DNA of 7,729 nucleotides from Oligosphaeraceae bacterium (GCA_012515455.1 JAAYYJ010000502.1:1-7729), one strand, 5' to 3'. Shown: positions 1 through 5,605, counted from the stretch's first letter. Program-made: numbers and translations. The notes: a model not told the origin generated them from the sequence alone.

Positions 1-115
1 CCTGCAGCTCCCCGGACGGGTCGGCGTCTGTTTCAGTGAGATTGACGAACAGGGAGAGGTGCATATAAGGACGAATGGCTCCGTTACTTAGGGAAAATGC
101 TGTCGTGACGGGCAT
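1..115 (-). CDS. Possible 5' end of a minus-strand gene (alternative to the plus-strand frame here)
   Basis: A minus-strand frame starts at an ATG at 115-113 (or the adjoining GTG at 118-116), just after an in-frame TAG, and stays open to the left edge for 38 codons. The visible protein begins MPVTTAFSLSNGAIRPYMHL and matches no family I can name. It has the same orientation as all confident genes in the window. A weak promoter-like pair at 120-148 would make its mRNA nearly leaderless, and no Shine-Dalgarno sequence has good spacing. It competes with the plus-strand frame at 2-91; at most one of them is likely to be real. Confidence 0.22.
   Translation of the reverse strand, partial: MPVTTAFSLSNGAIRPYMHLSLFVNLTETDADPSGELQ
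2..91 (+). CDS. Possible 3' end of a plus-strand gene (alternative to the minus-strand frame here)
   Basis: A plus-strand frame is open from the left edge and ends at a TAG at 89-91, giving 29 visible residues that include the stretch EIDEQGEVHIRTNG. The composition (alternating acidic, glycine and beta-branched residues) looks like the end of a real protein, but I recognise no family. If real, it would converge on the minus-strand dCMP deaminase gene, whose stop is at 210. A minus-strand frame over the same bases is also open to the edge, and third-position GC is similar in both, so the sequence here does not decide between them. Sequence left of the window would settle it. Confidence 0.3.
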   Translation: MQLPGRVGVCFSEIDEQGEVHIRTNGSVT

Positions 116-119
116 CACC

Positions 120-148
120 TATATAGTGTCTCGTTTTTGGGGGGTAAA
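120..148 (-). promoter_or_regulatory. Weak promoter-like pair before the left-edge minus-strand frame
   Basis: On the minus strand TTTACC (148-143) and TATATA (125-120) are separated by 17 bp. Each box matches the sigma-70 consensus at four of six positions. The start codon at 115 or 118 would lie within a few bases of the expected transcription start, implying a leaderless message. AT-rich hexamers like these occur by chance, so this is a weak call. Confidence 0.18.
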
Positions 149-209
149 GTCGATGAAGGAGCCGAAAGCAAGCTGCCCCACGCCTGTGGCGCAGTCCATA
201 CTGCCGTTG

Positions 210-752
210 CTATTTTTGGCAGTCGCAGTGCGGTTCTGCGAAGGGGCGGGCGGAACTGTATTTGTCCAGCTCGTAATGGATGGTGCGCTCCGGCATGGCC
301 AGGCGGCATAACTCCACCTTAGCTTCGGTGAAGAAGCGCTCGGCCAGGGTGTCGTGGTAATCGGAGAAGACCACCACCCGGGTGATGCCGGCGGCGAGCA
401 GGGCCTTGGCACAGCTGGTGCAGGGCATGTTGGTGATGTAGGCCGTGGCCCCCTGCAGGGACAGACCATGCCGGGCGGCCTGGCAGATGGCGTTGATCTC
501 CGCGTGGTTGGTGCGCACGCAGTGCCCGTCGACCACCAGGCATCCGTCGGTATAGCAGTGCGGACTGCCCGGCAGCGAGCCATTGTAGCCGGTGGAGACC
601 ACATGGTGGTCATGGACCAGCACGCAGCCGCAGTGCATCCGGGGGCAGGTGGCGCGCTCCGAGGCTAGCATCGCCAGTTTGAGAAAATAGACATCCCAGG
701 AGGGCCGGTTGGCGGGTTGCCCGGAACTGCATTTTACTACTGTGATATCCAT
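210..752 (-). CDS. Deoxycytidylate (dCMP) deaminase, ComEB-like
   Basis: This is a 180-residue cytoplasmic enzyme of the zinc-dependent cytidine/deoxycytidylate deaminase family. The family member it most resembles converts dCMP to dUMP, feeding thymidylate synthesis. The zinc and catalytic signature is complete: HAE at residues 83-85 (His83 ligand, Glu85 proton shuttle) and PCTSC at 110-114 (Cys111 and Cys114 ligands). The upstream RPSWDVYFLKLAMLASERATC and TGYNGSLPGSPHC segments are typical of dCMP deaminases rather than tRNA adenosine or free-nucleoside deaminases. The ATG at 752 is chosen because the next methionine (residue 28) would cut into the conserved start; it leaves an N-terminal extension of about 16 residues and has only a weak ribosome site. 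The gene lies about 45 nt beyond the hpf terminator, so it probably has its own transcript, although no convincing promoter is visible. Free dCMP as substrate, as opposed to a related nucleotide, is inferred. Confidence 0.9.
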   Translation of the reverse strand: MDITVVKCSSGQPANRPSWDVYFLKLAMLASERATCPRMHCGCVLVHDHHVVSTGYNGSLPGSPHCYTDGCLVVDGHCVRTNHAEINAICQAARHGLSLQGATAYITNMPCTSCAKALLAAGITRVVVFSDYHDTLAERFFTEAKVELCRLAMPERTIHYELDKYSSARPFAEPHCDCQK

Positions 753-797
753 AAGCTGATTCTTGTTCTCGCCGTCGGCAGTGCGGTTAAGGGGACG

Positions 798-833
798 AAA
801 AAGGCGGCCCGGGGGGAGATTTCCGGGCCGCCT
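798..833 (-). terminator. Rho-independent terminator after hpf
   Basis: A perfect 11-bp GC-rich inverted repeat (AGGCGGCCCGG at 802-812, CCGGGCCGCCT at 823-833) encloses a 10-nt loop. Read on the minus strand, the stem is followed directly by a run of T residues (801-798). No T run follows on the plus strand, so it works for minus-strand transcripts. It lies 118 nt after the hpf stop and 45 nt before the dCMP deaminase start, and so marks the probable end of the LPS operon. Confidence 0.85.
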
Positions 834-932
834 GGGCTTCAGTTTCAGGCGGTCTCAGGGGGTCTGGGGGCGGCCCCGGCTGCGGGTCGCTGGTGCAACA
901 GTCCTGCCCCGCTCAGACCTCAGGCTTTTTCT

Positions 933-954
933 CTGAGAGCATCAATACTCTCAG
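933..954 (-). other. Inverted repeat overlapping the hpf stop codon
   Basis: CTGAGAG (933-939) and CTCTCAG (948-954) form a 7-bp stem with an 8-nt loop. The hpf stop codon TGA (953-951) lies inside the first arm as transcribed. The following bases are AGAAAAAG rather than a T run, so it is not a typical terminator. It may protect the 3' end of the message, or it may be chance. Confidence 0.4.
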
Positions 955-1337
955 GCTCCAGTTTCGTCTCTGAGATCGTCATCATCGGCTTCTTCCCGGA
1001 GTTCTGCCGAGGTCCAGATTTTGTCTTTGGTCTTAGGATCGGGTTTAGTGGCCAGGGACTTGATGCGCTGGAAATAGCGCATCAGCTGTTTGTCCAGTTT
1101 CTCGGCCACATTGCTGACGGACACCCGCATATCAGTAGACCGGGCTTTGGCAATCAGAGAGATGTTCTTGCCGTTCAGAACCGCATCGGCGATGTGCCAG
1201 TTGCGCTCTTTGCTCAAGACCAGGCGCAGGGAGTTGAGCTTGTTGTGCTTCTCGGCTAATTTAGCGGCAGCGGCATCAGCCACTTCCCGAAGTTCGGCAT
1301 CAATTTCGAAGTGTTTGGCACTCAGTAGCATTTCCAT
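951..1337 (-). CDS. hpf: Ribosome hibernation-promoting factor, short form (HPF/RaiA family)
   Basis: This is a 128-residue protein of the ribosomal S30AE/sigma-54 modulation family. Family members bind the decoding region of the 30S subunit in stationary phase and silence or dimerise ribosomes. The body shows the family pattern: a first beta strand (LSAKHFEIDAELREVADAAAAKLAE, residues 5-29), a central sheet with KNISLIAKARSTDMRVSVSN (57-76), and a second helix ending LMRYFQRIKSLATKPD. The last 17 or so residues are strongly acidic (EEADDDDLRDE). The C-terminal dimerisation domain of long HPF is absent, so this is the short type. The frame opens further upstream, but the ATG at 1337 is chosen because AGGAG sits 8 nt before it and the family fold begins there. 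The gene lies 122 nt downstream of lptB and is followed by a hairpin and a strong terminator. Confidence 0.88.
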   Translation of the reverse strand: MEMLLSAKHFEIDAELREVADAAAAKLAEKHNKLNSLRLVLSKERNWHIADAVLNGKNISLIAKARSTDMRVSVSNVAEKLDKQLMRYFQRIKSLATKPDPKTKDKIWTSAELREEADDDDLRDETGA

Positions 1338-1345
1338 TAGGCATT

Positions 1346-1350
1346 CTCCT
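1346..1350 (-). promoter_or_regulatory. Ribosome binding site that fixes the hpf start
   Basis: AGGAG on the minus strand lies 8 nt before the ATG at 1337. It supports this start over the much longer open frame reaching a TTG at 1451, and over a second ATG at 1331, which would be 14 nt away. Confidence 0.75.
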
Positions 1351-1362
1351 GTTTTGTGCTGC

Positions 1363-1380
1363 CCGGCCGCTGCCGGCCGG
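1363..1380 (-). other. GC-only hairpin in the lptB-hpf gap
   Basis: CCGGCCG (1363-1369) and CGGCCGG (1374-1380) form a perfect 7-bp stem closed by a four-base loop. It ends 12 nt before the hpf ribosome site as transcribed. Neither strand has a T run after it, so it is unlikely to be an intrinsic terminator. It may be an RNA processing or stability element that uncouples hpf from lptB. Confidence 0.45.
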
Positions 1381-1459
1381 CGGAACAGCGGTGAATGATT
1401 GACGGGGATACTGCAGGGTCGTTTCCCTCCTTTCCTGAGGTCAGTTGCCAAGGCTCGTT

Positions 1460-2197
1460 TCAGTCTTGAAAACTCGGCCCGAGATAAACCTCACGGGCCT
1501 TTTCGTCATTGCGCAGATCGGCAGCTTTGCCGGAGAACAGTATCTCACCTGCGCAAATCAAGTAGGCGCGGTCGACTATGGCCAGAGTCTCGCGCACATT
1601 GTGATCGGTGATCAGCACGCCCAGCCCGCGGTCACGCAGCGAAGCGATGATCTTCTGCACTTCGTAGACGTTTATGGGGTCTACCCCGCCGAAGGGCTCG
1701 TCGAGCAGGATGAAGCTCGGAGCAGTCGCCAGGGTGCGGGTGATTTCCAGTCTGCGCCGTTCGCCGCCGGAGAGGGTCATGGCCTTCTGTTTGGCCAGGT
1801 GGGTCAGTTGCAGTTCATTCAGCAGGTCCGCGAGGCGCTCCTTCCTTTGAACCGGGGTAAGTGATAAAGTTTCCAGCACCGCCAGGATATTTTCCTCGAC
1901 ACTGAGTTTTCGGAAAATCGAGGGCTCCTGGGCCAGGTACCCCATTCCCTGCCTGGCCCGCATGTACATCGCCTGGTGCGAGACATCCTCGCCCTGGAAG
2001 CGGATGCTGCCGGCATCCGGACGGATCATCCCCACAATCATGTAGAAGGTGGTAGTCTTGCCGGCGCCGTTGGGTCCCAGCAGCCCGACCACTTCGCCGG
2101 GACGCACGCACAGCGAGACCTTGTTCACCACACAACGGCGGTTGTAGATTTTCACCAGGTTGTCAGCCTGCAGCAGAAATTCGTCTGGCTCGCTCAT
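1460..2197 (-). CDS. lptB: LPS export ABC transporter ATP-binding protein LptB
   Basis: LptB is the cytoplasmic ATPase that powers extraction of LPS from the inner membrane by the LptB2FG complex and its movement along the LptC-LptA bridge. All ABC motifs are intact in the 245 residues: Walker A GPNGAGKTT (41-49), Q-loop Gln90, signature LSGGE (142-146), Walker B FILLDEP with catalytic Glu167, and H-loop His199. The segments LSGGERRRLEITRTLA, EPFGGVDPI and ITDHNVRETL are characteristic of LptB and separate it from LivF/LivG-type ATPases. Length is normal for the family. The start lies 4 nt after the lptA stop, and AGGAG sits 13 nt upstream inside lptA, so translation is probably coupled. The permease subunits LptF and LptG are not in the window. 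Confidence 0.96.
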   Translation of the reverse strand: MSEPDEFLLQADNLVKIYNRRCVVNKVSLCVRPGEVVGLLGPNGAGKTTTFYMIVGMIRPDAGSIRFQGEDVSHQAMYMRARQGMGYLAQEPSIFRKLSVEENILAVLETLSLTPVQRKERLADLLNELQLTHLAKQKAMTLSGGERRRLEITRTLATAPSFILLDEPFGGVDPINVYEVQKIIASLRDRGLGVLITDHNVRETLAIVDRAYLICAGEILFSGKAADLRNDEKAREVYLGPSFQD

Positions 2198-2201
2198 GCG
2201 C

Positions 2202-2852
2202 TTATTTTTTCTCCTGGTCGGACGGCGGGGGGGCGGAAGAGTGTTCCCGGGGGGAGTTCTGCGCTGCCCCGCTGCCGCCGGGCTTCCCCTCCGGCGGAGT
2301 AGCCCCGCCGCCGCCGCCCAGTCCCGAGGGCAGACCGGGCCGATTTTTCAAATCCCGGATATTCAGAGTGATTTTACCTTTGGCGACGATGGACTGATTT
2401 TTGCGGTCGTAGATGATCTGCTCGCAGTTCATAATGCTCCGACCCTGAAAAAGGGTACAGTTCCCTTCCAGAAGAATCTGCTCATTTTTAGCGTTATAGG
2501 AGCCGCGTTCGCCGGTTGCGCTCTCTGAGCCGCTTAATTTCCGGATGGTGACATTGCCTTCGGCGTCAATACGCTGCAGTTTATTTTCCTCGTCCAAAAA
2601 CACTTTCATTTTGTCGGCCGTCAAATTCATGGTCTGGTCCTGAACCAGGATATTGCCGGTAAGTTCAATGGTGTGTCCGGACAGCTGCATCTCCATGCGT
2701 TCGGCCGTGATGGAGATGTCGTCCAGAGACTGGTCTTCTTTTGCCGCTGCCGCCGGCGGGTCTGCTGGCGGGTCTGCTGCCTGTCCGGGCAGGGACAGAA
2801 GCAGCAGCAAGAGCAAGGGCAGGATTTTCCAGGATGGGTGTGGTGAGGTCAT
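2202..2852 (-). CDS. lptA: Periplasmic LPS-bridge protein LptA (OstA-like) with a Gly/Pro-rich tail
   Basis: LptA monomers form the periplasmic beta-jellyroll bridge that carries LPS from LptC to LptD. The 216-residue product starts with a clear signal peptide (Lys9, a leucine run at 11-19, and a likely cleavage after PGQA at 22-25). A Pro/Ala-rich linker follows, then an OstA/LptA domain at about 45-165 with the repeats typical of the family (DDISITAERMEMQ, TIELTGNILVQDQTMNLTADKMKV, LQRIDAEGNVTIRK, ILLEGNCTLFQGRSI, IVAKGKITLNI). Residues 171-216 are a low-complexity tail rich in Gly, Pro and Ser that ends in charged residues; E. coli LptA has no tail of this kind. The ATG overlaps the stop of the LptC-like gene as ATGA, and lptB follows after 4 nt, which ties the product to LPS transport. 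The domain assignment is firm; the role of the tail is unknown. Confidence 0.9.
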   Translation of the reverse strand: MTSPHPSWKILPLLLLLLLSLPGQAADPPADPPAAAAKEDQSLDDISITAERMEMQLSGHTIELTGNILVQDQTMNLTADKMKVFLDEENKLQRIDAEGNVTIRKLSGSESATGERGSYNAKNEQILLEGNCTLFQGRSIMNCEQIIYDRKNQSIVAKGKITLNIRDLKNRPGLPSGLGGGGGATPPEGKPGGSGAAQNSPREHSSAPPPSDQEKK

Positions 2853-3379
2853 GGTTTTTCAGCGGTTGGAGGAGTTTTAGGGCGGGATTTATGGCGGAAT
2901 GGGGCGGCGCTTTTTTGCCCCTCTGCGAAGCGCTGGCGCTGAAAATTGATTTGCACCGTGCTGCGGATGACCAGCAGGAGGTTCTGGTCCTTGCCGTAGA
3001 CATCATAGCCGATGCCGGAGATGTGGAGGCCGCGGCCCTGCAGAAGAACCGCCGCAGGGCTGCGGAATTCGAAACTGGCGCGGGAGAATTCGCATTGGGG
3101 TGACTGTAGAGTGTAGGTCCCCTCGGTTGGGTTGTGTACGCTAAGTTCGAAGCCGCTGAGGTTGCATTCCGGTCCCTGCAGAGTCGCCCGCTCGCCTCTG
3201 ACTGCCCAGTGCAGGATTTGGTCCCGGCTGGCTTCTGGCTGGTAGATGCCGTTGGCAGTAAAATGGTCCAGGTAAATCAGACTCTCACTGAGGTTGAATT
3301 CCGCCGCTTTGGCTCTGAGACAAAATATCGCTTGAAAGCAAAAAAGCAATCGCAGTGCAATTTTTATTTTATTAAGCAT
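2849..3379 (-). CDS. LptC-like exported protein of the LPS transport cluster
   Basis: This 176-residue protein is assigned mainly by position between kdsC and lptA, where lptC lies in E. coli. The N-terminus is basic then hydrophobic (MLNKIKIALRLLFCFQAIFC) and ends AKAAEF, which resembles a cleavable signal peptide more than the retained membrane anchor of classical LptC. The mature part looks all-beta. Two similar stretches, LQGPECNLS (67-75) and LQSPQCEFS (91-99), lie 24 residues apart and each carries a Cys. The last beta-rich part (LHISGIGYDVYGKDQNLLLVIRS) resembles the strand pattern of LptC/LptA domains, and a basic, proline-rich tail follows from about 148. The frame is open upstream to an ATG at 3445, but the ATG at 3379 is preferred because AGGG lies 11 nt before it and the signal peptide starts there. 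The stop overlaps the lptA start by 4 nt. Confidence 0.68.
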   Translation of the reverse strand: MLNKIKIALRLLFCFQAIFCLRAKAAEFNLSESLIYLDHFTANGIYQPEASRDQILHWAVRGERATLQGPECNLSGFELSVHNPTEGTYTLQSPQCEFSRASFEFRSPAAVLLQGRGLHISGIGYDVYGKDQNLLLVIRSTVQINFQRQRFAEGQKSAAPFRHKSRPKTPPTAEKP

Positions 3380-3431
3380 AGTACCGGTATCCCTACTGTA
3401 TGCTTTTGCCTGCGTCCTGTGCCTGGGGCAG

Positions 3432-3959
3432 TCAGATGAATTCATAAAAAGAGAGCACCTGCTCCCATTTGCCCTGCTGTTTCAACAGCCATTCGGCGGT
3501 TTCCCGCACGGCGCCGCGCCCGCCGGCCGCAAGGGTGGTCAGGGTCGCACGTTGTTTGAGTTCCGGCACCGCATCGCCCACGGCCACGCTGACACCCGCC
3601 CGCCGCATCACCGGCCAGTCGACGAAATCATCTCCGACATACAGGCATTCTTCTGCTGAGACCCCCAGTTCAGTCAGCAGTTCCAGGAATGCCGGCAGCT
3701 TGGGGTTGCTGTTTTCTTTGATGAAGTCCATCTGCAGTTCAGTACAGCGCTGGCGGTTCGCCAGGCAGCTGCGTCCGGTCAGAATTCCGACCCGGAGCCC
3801 AGAACGGCGCAACATCGCAATCCCCAGGCCGTCTTTGACATAAAAAGACTTGCTCTCGTGCGCAGAGCCCTGACCGTAGGAAATGCCACCGTCGGTCAGA
3901 ACACCGTCAACATCCAGAACTACGACTTTAATTTTTTGCGCTGCGCTTGACTGTTCCAT
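3432..3959 (-). CDS. kdsC: 3-deoxy-D-manno-octulosonate-8-phosphate phosphatase KdsC
   Basis: KdsC hydrolyses Kdo-8-phosphate to Kdo and phosphate in the cytoplasm, between KdsA and KdsB. The 175-residue protein is a C0-type HAD phosphatase of the usual length, with no cap domain. Motif I is DVDGVLTDG (16-24; nucleophile Asp16, general acid Asp18), motif II is the threonine of LTGR (60-63), the conserved lysine is Lys87 in NSNPKLPAF, and motif III is GDDFVDWPVM (109-118). The C-terminal AGGRGAVRE (145-153) is the specificity tail of true KdsC enzymes. The start at 3959 is supported by GAAGGA 5 nt upstream. The gene overlaps the last 32 nt of kdsA in another frame, so the two are probably translationally coupled. 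There is a 52-nt gap to the LptC-like gene. Confidence 0.95.
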   Translation of the reverse strand: MEQSSAAQKIKVVVLDVDGVLTDGGISYGQGSAHESKSFYVKDGLGIAMLRRSGLRVGILTGRSCLANRQRCTELQMDFIKENSNPKLPAFLELLTELGVSAEECLYVGDDFVDWPVMRRAGVSVAVGDAVPELKQRATLTTLAAGGRGAVRETAEWLLKQQGKWEQVLSFYEFI

Positions 3960-4767
3960 CGATATCCTTCAATGAGCTTAAGATGGTCTCCAGCTGGGCC
4001 AGGTCGACTGAATTGGGGCCGTCGGAGAGGGCGTGGTCGGGATCGGGGTGGGTCTCCAGGAACAGCGCGTCAATGCCGATGGCCGCGGCGGCGCGGACCA
4101 GCGGGAACACGAATTCGCGCCGTCCGCCGGAGGAGTTGCCCTGTCCGCCGGGAATCTGCACCGAGTGAGTGGCATCAAAGACCACCGGACAGCCGAGGCT
4201 GCGCATGATTACCAGCGAGCGCATGTCCACCACCAGGTTGTGGTAGCCGAAGCAGCTCCCGCGTTCGGTCAGCAGGATGCGTTGATTGCCGGTAGATTCG
4301 ACCTTGCGGATTACTGAAGACATATCCTCAGGGGCCAGAAACTGCCCTTTCTTGATGTTCACCGCCCGCCCGCTGTTGCCGGCCGCCAGGAGCAGATCGG
4401 TCTGCCGGCACAGGAAAGCCGGAATCTGCAGGATGTCCGCGACCTCAGCGACGGCAGCGCATTGACCGGGCTCGTGCACATCCGTCAGCACCGGGCAGGA
4501 GAATTCCTTTTTGATGGCGGCCAGAATCGCCAGCCCCTCGTCCAGGCCGCTGCCCCGGAAAGAATTGATGCTGGTGCGGTTGGCTTTGTCAAACGAGGCT
4601 TTGAAGACGTAGCTGAAGCCCAGCTTCTGGCAGATTTCCCGGGCTTTTCCGGCAATAGTCCGGCAGATTTCCAGAGATTCAGCCACGCAGGGGCCGGCAA
4701 TAATCAGCGGCAGCCTGGCACCGCCTACCGCAGTGCTCTCGGTGATGGAAAATTCAGCAAGGCTCAT
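3928..4767 (-). CDS. kdsA: Kdo-8-phosphate synthase KdsA, metal-dependent type
   Basis: KdsA condenses phosphoenolpyruvate with D-arabinose-5-phosphate to make Kdo-8-phosphate, the first committed step to Kdo. The 279-residue protein is a TIM barrel of the DAHP/Kdo8P synthase family with every hallmark: IAGPCVAES (23-31), KASFDKANRTS (56-66), PVLTDVHEP (92-100), QIPAFLCRQTDLL (114-126), NIKKGQFLAPEDM (137-149), RGSCFGYHNLVVDMR (169-183), FDATHSVQ (197-204) and ETHPDPDHALSDGPNS (238-253). Residues Cys27, His201, Glu238 and Asp249 correspond to the metal ligands of the Aquifex enzyme; E. coli KdsA has Asn in place of the Cys. It should therefore be a metal-dependent enzyme. The ATG at 4767 gives the normal family length, though only a weak GAG lies upstream. 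It sits 54 nt after kdsB and overlaps kdsC. Confidence 0.97.
   Translation of the reverse strand: MSLAEFSITESTAVGGARLPLIIAGPCVAESLEICRTIAGKAREICQKLGFSYVFKASFDKANRTSINSFRGSGLDEGLAILAAIKKEFSCPVLTDVHEPGQCAAVAEVADILQIPAFLCRQTDLLLAAGNSGRAVNIKKGQFLAPEDMSSVIRKVESTGNQRILLTERGSCFGYHNLVVDMRSLVIMRSLGCPVVFDATHSVQIPGGQGNSSGGRREFVFPLVRAAAAIGIDALFLETHPDPDHALSDGPNSVDLAQLETILSSLKDIDGTVKRSAKN
3965..3970 (-). promoter_or_regulatory. kdsC ribosome binding site inside the end of kdsA
   Basis: GAAGGA on the minus strand, 5 nt before the kdsC ATG at 3959, lies within kdsA coding sequence. It supports the kdsC start and the 32-nt overlap of the two genes. Confidence 0.7.
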
Positions 4768-4808
4768 AGTTTTTTACTCGGGTTGTGGGGTATTTCAGGA
4801 AGTACTGC

Positions 4809-4818
4809 GGGGGGGGGG
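4809..4818. repeat. Ten-base G:C homopolymer between kdsB and kdsA
   Basis: An uninterrupted run of ten G residues on the plus strand (ten C in the message) starts 3 nt beyond the kdsB stop and ends about 40 nt before the kdsA start. It lies outside both genes, so slippage would not shift either reading frame. It could change leader length or folding before kdsA, or be an assembly-prone site. Confidence 0.9.
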
Positions 4819-4821
4819 CAG

Positions 4822-5559
4822 TCAGCGGTGCTGCTGCAGGATTTTTTCCACCAGCGTGATATCTTCGGGGACATCCACGCCCACGCTGCGTTCCGTGGTC
4901 ACCAGCACCCAGATTCTGGCGCCGTTTTCCAAAGCCCGCAGCTGTTCGAGCATCTCACAGCTCTCCAGCTGTCCTTGCGGCCAGCTGACAAACTGGCGCA
5001 GGAAGTCGCGCGTGTAGGCATACAGTCCCCAGTGCAACAGCGGCTCGACCGCCTGCCCCCCGACCCGCTGATGGGGGATCAGTGCGCGGCTGAAATACAG
5101 CGCGTAGCCGCGGCGGTCAATGACCACTTTGACCGCATTGCTGTCAGAGGGTTCCCGGCCGCTCAAGGCAAACGGCACGGCGGCGGTGCCCATGTCCGCA
5201 TGGGTGCTGCGCATGTTCCGGATCAGGGCCGAGAGAACTGCACCGGACATCAGCGGCTCATCGCCCTGGACATTGACGACCAGGTCACAGTCCAGCTGCT
5301 CTGCGGCCTCGGCAATACGGTCCGTGCCGGTCTGGTGGTCGGGAGAAGTCAGCACTGCCTTGCCGCCGAAAGCAGCCACTGCCGCCATGATGCGCTCGTC
5401 ATCGGTGGCGACCACTACCTCGGCTATCTCCGGGCAGGCCAGGGTGGACTGGTAAGTATGCTGAATCATCGGCAGGCCGGCGATCAGCGCCAGCGGTTTG
5501 CCAGGAAAACGAGTGCTGCCATAACGCGCGGGAATTACCGCGACAGTGCGTTGGTGCAT
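4822..5559 (-). CDS. kdsB: CMP-Kdo synthetase (3-deoxy-manno-octulosonate cytidylyltransferase) KdsB
   Basis: KdsB transfers CMP from CTP to Kdo, giving the short-lived CMP-Kdo that Kdo transferase adds to lipid A precursors. The 245-residue protein has normal length and all family blocks: the nucleotide-binding loop IPARYGSTRFPGKPL (9-23), ATDDERI (51-57), TGTDRIAEA (77-85), VVNVQGDEPL (94-103, with Asp100 placed for magnesium), LYFSRALIP (154-162), HWGLYAY (176-182), LEQLRALENG (204-213) and GVDVPED (227-233). The start at 5559 is supported by AGGAG 8 nt upstream. It follows the heptose kinase gene by 46 nt and precedes kdsA by 54 nt, so three of the Kdo synthesis enzymes are consecutive. 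A gene for the isomerase that makes arabinose-5-phosphate (kdsD) is not in the window. Confidence 0.97.
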   Translation of the reverse strand: MHQRTVAVIPARYGSTRFPGKPLALIAGLPMIQHTYQSTLACPEIAEVVVATDDERIMAAVAAFGGKAVLTSPDHQTGTDRIAEAAEQLDCDLVVNVQGDEPLMSGAVLSALIRNMRSTHADMGTAAVPFALSGREPSDSNAVKVVIDRRGYALYFSRALIPHQRVGGQAVEPLLHWGLYAYTRDFLRQFVSWPQGQLESCEMLEQLRALENGARIWVLVTTERSVGVDVPEDITLVEKILQQHR

Positions 5560-5567
5560 ATTATTGG

Positions 5568-5572
5568 CTCCT
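5568..5572 (-). promoter_or_regulatory. kdsB ribosome binding site
   Basis: AGGAG on the minus strand lies 8 nt before the kdsB ATG at 5559. It is among the best ribosome sites in the block, consistent with kdsB being translated independently after the 46-nt gap from the kinase gene. Confidence 0.75.
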
Positions 5573-5605
5573 GTTGCTGTAGGCTAGGAGGGGAAAAAGT
5601 CTCGG

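Noticed and set aside
165..205. Short inverted repeats after the dCMP deaminase gene (5-bp GCAGT/ACTGC, 4-bp CCAC/GTGG)
   Set aside because: The stems are too short and no T run follows, so a terminator cannot be supported.
119..613. A 164-codon minus-strand frame overlapping the dCMP deaminase gene
   Set aside because: The other frame holds the intact HAE and PCxxC zinc motifs; this one is a Pro/Ser/Thr-rich shift of the same bases.
717..1259. A 180-codon plus-strand frame across the terminator and hpf
   Set aside because: It is antisense to the recognisable HPF and passes through the terminator stem; no family resemblance is visible.
1338..1451. A 38-residue N-terminal extension of HPF from a TTG start
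   Set aside because: The ATG at 1337 has AGGAG at ideal spacing and the family fold begins there; the extension includes the GC hairpin.
3380..3445. A longer LptC-like protein starting at the ATG at 3445
   Set aside because: No ribosome site precedes it, and it would bury the signal peptide behind 22 polar residues.
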